Shown: one piece after another, positions 44,162-47,783 of the stretch
Layout: the number at the start of each line of letters is the position of its first letter
Numbering within the stretch: position 1 is the first letter of the stretch
DNA from: Syntrophaceae bacterium
GTDB taxonomy: Bacteria > Desulfobacterota > Syntrophia > Syntrophales > Smithellaceae
Direction of reading: 5' to 3'
NCBI GenBank assembly: GCA_003139775.1
Contig: PLGI01000084.1
Coordinates: 372-48,154 of the forward strand
DNA: 47,783 bases
Translations under genes and position numbers: made by a program
Notes under the pieces: generated by a model
What the model was told of the DNA's origin: nothing
What the model saw: only the letters and a program-made list of their open reading frames with translations
Databases searched by the model: none

Positions 44162-46600
44162 ATGTTACAAAACAAACGAAGTATCTGGACATTTTTACTC
44201 AGCGGCGTCATGTCATTATTGATTGCCGGAACCGCTTTTGCCGGTGAAGCGGATATCAAGCTGCCAGATTTAACAACAATTTCTTTTCTGGGCGGCGCCT
44301 TGTCAGGCATTATGATTCTTAATGTCGGACTTGTTGTCTGTCTCATCGGTATGATTTTCGGCGTGCTTCAATATCTACAAACCAAGAATCTACCGGCTCA
44401 CAAAGCTATGTTGGATGTATCCCAGACAATCTGGGAAACCTGCAAAACCTATCTTTTCCAGCAGGGTAAATTCTTAGTTGCGCTGTGGATCCTGATCGCC
44501 ATTTGTATGATTTATTATTTTGGCGTTTTACAGGGAAAAGTCGTATCAGACATCATTATCATTCTGGTCTGTTCTATTGTAGGTATTCTGGGTTCTTATA
44601 CAGTTGCCTGGTTCGGCATCCGCATCAATACCGTGGCTAATTCCCGAGCCGCCTTTGCTTCACTGAGTGGCGATCCTTTAAACATTGTAAACATTTGTTT
44701 GAGATCCGGTATGAGCGTTGGACTTCTGCTGGTCAGCATCGAACTTTTCTTCATGATCATCATTCTGGCTTACATCCCAAAGGAATTGGCTGGTCCTTGT
44801 TTTATCGGTTTTGCTATCGGTGAATCTCTTGGCGCTTCCGCTCTGCGTATCTGCGGTGGTATCTTCACCAAGATTGCCGATATCGGTTCCGACCTGATGA
44901 AAATCGTTTTCCATCTGCCGGAAGACGACCCCAAAAACCCCGGTGTTATTGCCGACTGTACTGGTGACAATGCTGGTGACAGTGTTGGCCCCACTGCCGA
45001 CGGTTTTGAAACATATGGTGTTACCGGCGTTGCCTTAATCGCCTTTTTGGCTTTGGCACTGGCGGGAAATCCCGCAATGGGCGGAAAGTTGATTGTCTGG
45101 ATTTTTGCAATGAGAATCCTCATGATTCTGACCTCTCTTGTTTCGTATTTTGTCAATGATGTTATCAGCCGGGCAGCTTTTGCCGGAAAGAAAGAATTTA
45201 ACTTTGAACATCCGTTAACCAATCTGGTTTGGATCACATCTCTTGTTTCCATTGCCGTTACATTTGCTGCCAGTTACTTCTTACTGGGAGATATGACTGA
45301 TCAATATCAAAATCTCTGGTGGGCACTTTCGATTATCATCAGTTGCGGAACCATTGCCGGTGCTTTGATTCCCGAGCTGACAAAAGTATTTACCAGCACC
45401 TCTTCCCGTCATTGCGAAGAAGTTGTCAACGCTTCCCGTCAGGGCGGCGCTTCATTGAATATTCTGTCCGGTCTTGTTGCCGGTAACTTCTCCGCTTTCT
45501 GGGAAGGCATGACTATCATGATCCTGATGCTGATCGCTTACTTGGTTTCTAAAAATCCGGCAATCATGGCTCTGATGCCTCCGGAATTTGTCTTTGCCAC
45601 GCCGGTATTTGCTTTCGGTCTGGTAGCTTTCGGTTTCCTCGGCATGGGGCCGGTGACCATCGCTGTGGACAGCTTTGGTCCGGTATCGGATAACGCACAA
45701 TCCATTTATGAACTTTCCATGATCGAATCTCGCGCTGATGCAAAAGCTGTTGTAAAAAAAGAATACGGTATTGAGCCTAATTTTGAACTGGCCAAGCATT
45801 TCCTGGAATCTGCCGATGGTGCAGGCAATACCTTTAAAGCAACTGCCAAGCCCGTGTTGATCGGAACAGCCGTTGTCGGTGCAACCACAATGGTTTTTGG
45901 CATTATTATCTTGCTGGAACGCCTTTTCGGTAATGTCATTGCCAAACTTTCCCTTGTTCAGCCGGAAGTAATCCTGGGCTTGCTTATGGGCGGCGCGGTA
46001 ATTTACTGGTTTACAGGAGCTTCCATACAGGCAGTTACCACCGGTTCATATCAGGCCGTTGTGTTTATTAAGAAGAATATCAATCTGGATAAAAAAGAAG
46101 CGTCTATTGAAGATTCTAAAAAAGTTGTTCAGATTTGTACCCAGTATGCTCAAAAGGGTATGATCAACATCTTCATCGTGATCTTCTTCATGTGTCTGGC
46201 TCTGGCTTTCTTTAACCCTTACTTTTTTATCGGTTATCTGATCGGTATAGCTTTCTTCGGTCTGTATCAGGCGATCTTTATGGCCAATGCCGGCGGTTGC
46301 TGGGACAACGGCAAAAAGATTGTTGAAGTCGATTTGAAGATGAAAAACACTCCGCTGCATGAAGCAAGCGTTGTCGGCGACACCGTCGGTGACCCCTTCA
46401 AAGATACATCTTCCGTTTCTTTGAACCCGGTCATCAAATTTACGACCCTGTTTGGATTGCTGGCAACGGAAATTGCGGTCACCATGACCAATACCAACTT
46501 GAAGTATGGTCTGGCTACAGCCTTCTTTATCATTGCGTTGATTTTCGTTTATCGTTCATTCTATAGCATGAGAATCTCCGCTGATAAACTGGGCGAATAA
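44162..46600 (+). CDS. hppA: Membrane-bound ion-pumping pyrophosphatase, divergent type
   Basis: 812 residues with about 16 membrane helices. The substrate-binding acidic motifs are present but altered: PEDDPKNPGVIAD near 253-265, then GDNAGDSVGPTADGFETYG near 268-286 in place of the common GDNVGDxAGMxADLFESY. In GNTFKATAK near 554 a lysine stands at the position that marks potassium-independent enzymes. The first 25 residues resemble a signal peptide (GTAFAGEAD). The enzyme couples PPi hydrolysis to H+ or Na+ export and could save energy from the PPi made by acyl-CoA ligases. AAAAGGAGG precedes the ATG. A terminator follows. Confidence 0.85.
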   Translation: MLQNKRSIWTFLLSGVMSLLIAGTAFAGEADIKLPDLTTISFLGGALSGIMILNVGLVVCLIGMIFGVLQYLQTKNLPAHKAMLDVSQTIWETCKTYLFQQGKFLVALWILIAICMIYYFGVLQGKVVSDIIIILVCSIVGILGSYTVAWFGIRINTVANSRAAFASLSGDPLNIVNICLRSGMSVGLLLVSIELFFMIIILAYIPKELAGPCFIGFAIGESLGASALRICGGIFTKIADIGSDLMKIVFHLPEDDPKNPGVIADCTGDNAGDSVGPTADGFETYGVTGVALIAFLALALAGNPAMGGKLIVWIFAMRILMILTSLVSYFVNDVISRAAFAGKKEFNFEHPLTNLVWITSLVSIAVTFAASYFLLGDMTDQYQNLWWALSIIISCGTIAGALIPELTKVFTSTSSRHCEEVVNASRQGGASLNILSGLVAGNFSAFWEGMTIMILMLIAYLVSKNPAIMALMPPEFVFATPVFAFGLVAFGFLGMGPVTIAVDSFGPVSDNAQSIYELSMIESRADAKAVVKKEYGIEPNFELAKHFLESADGAGNTFKATAKPVLIGTAVVGATTMVFGIIILLERLFGNVIAKLSLVQPEVILGLLMGGAVIYWFTGASIQAVTTGSYQAVVFIKKNINLDKKEASIEDSKKVVQICTQYAQKGMINIFIVIFFMCLALAFFNPYFFIGYLIGIAFFGLYQAIFMANAGGCWDNGKKIVEVDLKMKNTPLHEASVVGDTVGDPFKDTSSVSLNPVIKFTTLFGLLATEIAVTMTNTNLKYGLATAFFIIALIFVYRSFYSMRISADKLGE

Positions 46601-46624
46601 TAAAGAAGTTTAACCCTAAATTTA

Positions 46625-46654
46625 AAAGGCGCTCCCGAAACGGAGCGCCTTTTT
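46625..46654 (+). terminator. Rho-independent terminator after hppA
   Basis: GGCGCTCC, loop CGAAAC, GGAGCGCC and five T form a strong 8-bp GC-rich stem with a U-tract, preceded by AAAA. It begins 25 bases after the hppA stop. Confidence 0.9.
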
Positions 46655-46784
46655 AATGAAACCCCCACCGTCAGGATTCCTATAATAATAAGACCCAAGC
46701 TTACGCACCTGACGATAGTAATTTCGGTTATGTAGTCAGTCGTGCCTGATGGAGATTATAAGATCATCCCCTAATCAATCCCGC
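46655..46784. other. Intergenic stretch with a fragment of the palindromic family
   Basis: TAATAAGACCCAAGCTTACG at about 46689-46708 resembles the TAATGAGACCCAAG end of the elements after clpB and rpsR, but no matching other end is seen. Nothing coding is evident. Confidence 0.3.
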
Positions 46785-46897
46785 GGTTTGGAATCTCCCG
46801 GCTTCAGCCGGGGGAGGAATGCGGTGTAACCCGCGGGAGGTCGCGTTATTGTAAGGAACCTCCGACTCCTTGCCCGAGGGGGCTCCACTGATGGAAG
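46785..46897 (+). repeat. Interspersed repeat R1, uninterrupted copy
   Basis: Hairpin TCCCGGCTTCAGCCGGGGGA, GAATGCGGTGTAA, CGCGGGAGGTCGCGTTAT, then directly GTAAGGAACCTCCGACTCC and CCCGAGGGGGCTCCACTGA. The two parts are separated by 190 bases in the copy at 13893-14192, so this copy shows the uninterrupted arrangement. Confidence 0.75.
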
Positions 46898-47106
46898 TGC
46901 CAAATTATTCTCAATGAGGAGATCATGGTCAATTGGACTATATCCGTGGAACGTATTTTGACTAAAATTAGTAAATGTTAAGAAGTGTTGGATGCACTAC
47001 ACTAGCAACTTCGTTCAACTACAAGTATCCAAATTATATGAATTCAGATACTTTCTTAATGGTTGGACGTAATCACGAGCTGTTTTCTTCAAATGGAGGT
47101 ACATAT

Positions 47107-47715
47107 ATGATCCTTATGCCTATTCCTGATATAGATTTTGATCCAAGTGAAACCAGTATTCCATGGAAAGTATTGAAAGATAATAAGGTTGATATAACTT
47201 TTGCAACTCCTTCGGAGCGACCTGGAAAAGCCGATTTCAGAATGTTAACCGGAGATGGACTTGGAATTTGGAAAAAGCTACTCATGGCAAACCATGATGC
47301 AATAAACTATTATTCCTTGATGAAAAAAGATAAAAAATTTAATAACCCTGTAAAATATGATGACATTAATCCTGCTGACTATTCAGGAATAATGCTTCTA
47401 GGCGGTCACGCTCCTGGTATGAAGACATATTTAGAGTCAAAAAAACTACAAGATATTATTGTTAAATTTTTTGAAGAAAAAAAACCTGTTGGTGCAATAT
47501 GCCATGGTGTTTTATTGGTTGCACGAAGCATTAATCAAAAAACCAAGAAATCTGTAATATATAATTATAAAACAACATCATTGCTAAAATCGCAGGAATT
47601 AATGGCATATTACCTTACATGCACTTGGCTGGGAAAATATTACAGAACATATCCAATAACGGTCGAGGCCGAGGTTAAATCATATTTAATCTTGTTTGGG
47701 GTTAATTCCCCTTAG
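47107..47715 (+). CDS. DJ-1/PfpI-family protein, apparently 3'-shortened
   Basis: 202 residues from the ATG at 47107, set by GGAGG (47095-47099). IPWKVLKDNKVDITFATPS, LLGGHAPGMKTYLES, and the nucleophile elbow GAICHGVLL (Cys near 135) fit the DJ-1/PfpI superfamily, which includes chaperone-like and glyoxalase or amidase-like members. The end TWLGKYYRTYPITVEAEV then VNSP and a stop appears to lack a C-terminal segment I would expect from relatives. The frame extends upstream to 46975 without a ribosome site. A hairpin (ACCCCG/CGGGGT, about 47754-47777) lies just beyond. Confidence 0.65.
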   Translation: MILMPIPDIDFDPSETSIPWKVLKDNKVDITFATPSERPGKADFRMLTGDGLGIWKKLLMANHDAINYYSLMKKDKKFNNPVKYDDINPADYSGIMLLGGHAPGMKTYLESKKLQDIIVKFFEEKKPVGAICHGVLLVARSINQKTKKSVIYNYKTTSLLKSQELMAYYLTCTWLGKYYRTYPITVEAEVKSYLILFGVNSP

Positions 47716-47753
47716 CTTGCTACGAAAGGCCTATTCCTTATAGAGGCTTTTGA

Positions 47754-47777
47754 TACCCCGTAGCTTGCTGCGGGGTA
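47754..47777. repeat. Hairpin at the window end
   Basis: TACCCCG-TAGCTTGCTG-CGGGGTA forms a 7-bp stem. The inner TAGCTTGCTRCG also occurs just after the DJ-1 stop (TAGCTTGCTACG, 47713-47724), so this is probably a short repeat pair. No T-run follows. Confidence 0.45.
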
Positions 47778-47783
47778 GTTCAT

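Noticed and set aside
44770-45252. Minus-strand 160-residue open frame opposite hppA
   Set aside because: It is a shadow of a conserved membrane-protein gene, rich in Ser/Pro/Ile from reversed codons and without motifs.

Overview
The window looks like a chromosomal segment of a Gram-negative anaerobe of the Desulfobacterota/Deltaproteobacteria type, most likely near the Syntrophus/Smithella group. This placement is inferred from gene content. It rests on a FadL porin, a fused FAD/iron-sulfur oxidoreductase of the D-lactate/glycolate oxidase type, a PaaK-like acyl-CoA ligase, a divergent membrane pyrophosphatase, the order rpsF-rpsR-DUF2232-rplI-dnaB, and numerous palindromic intergenic repeats. 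No 16S rRNA gene is present to confirm it.

Layout. 1-6150: a secreted AcfC-like binding protein, an ArsR-type regulator with its own promoter and palindromic operator, a FadL-type porin and a 1025-residue FAD/Fe-S oxidoreductase with an odd Met/Pro-rich tail. 6300-8570: a minus-strand redox operon (trxA, a 52-codon membrane micro-protein with an in-frame UGA, a DUF2892 protein, a methyltransferase), divergent from a Crp/Fnr regulator. A perfect TTGAT-N4-ATCAA box lies between them. 8990-13920: two membrane proteins and a two-component pair (PAS/HisKA_2 kinase; receiver fused to a degenerate HD-GYP domain). 14380-18940: a lipid-flavoured set (HlyIII/PAQR, alpha/beta hydrolase, PaaK-like ligase, patatin, 54-residue membrane protein). 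19210-23420: rpsF, rpsR, DUF2232, rplI, dnaB. 23600-24370: an unrecognised gene. 24710-33450: one giant cyclic beta-1,2-glucan synthase on the minus strand. 33880-35490: rpoH and a RAYT-type transposase with flanking hairpins. 35710-40830: a DacZ-like diadenylate cyclase, clpB, htpX and a DUF1844 protein. 40830-46600: ispE, tRNA-Gln, prs, rplY, pth, hppA. 47107-47715: a shortened DJ-1/PfpI protein.

The most novel item is the micro-protein at 7192-7350. Its UGA is followed at the proper distance by a hairpin with a GGU loop, fitting a bacterial SECIS element, and reading through UGA gives a U-x4-C motif. It sits directly downstream of thioredoxin in an operon whose predicted promoter has the FNR box centred at -41.5. 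I read this as a candidate thioredoxin-linked membrane selenoprotein system under Crp/Fnr control.

A second theme is repeat mobility. One palindromic element appears to be inserted into a copy of another repeat (13955-14144), and an uninterrupted copy of the target lies at 46785-46897. Related elements abut the stop codons of clpB and rpsR.
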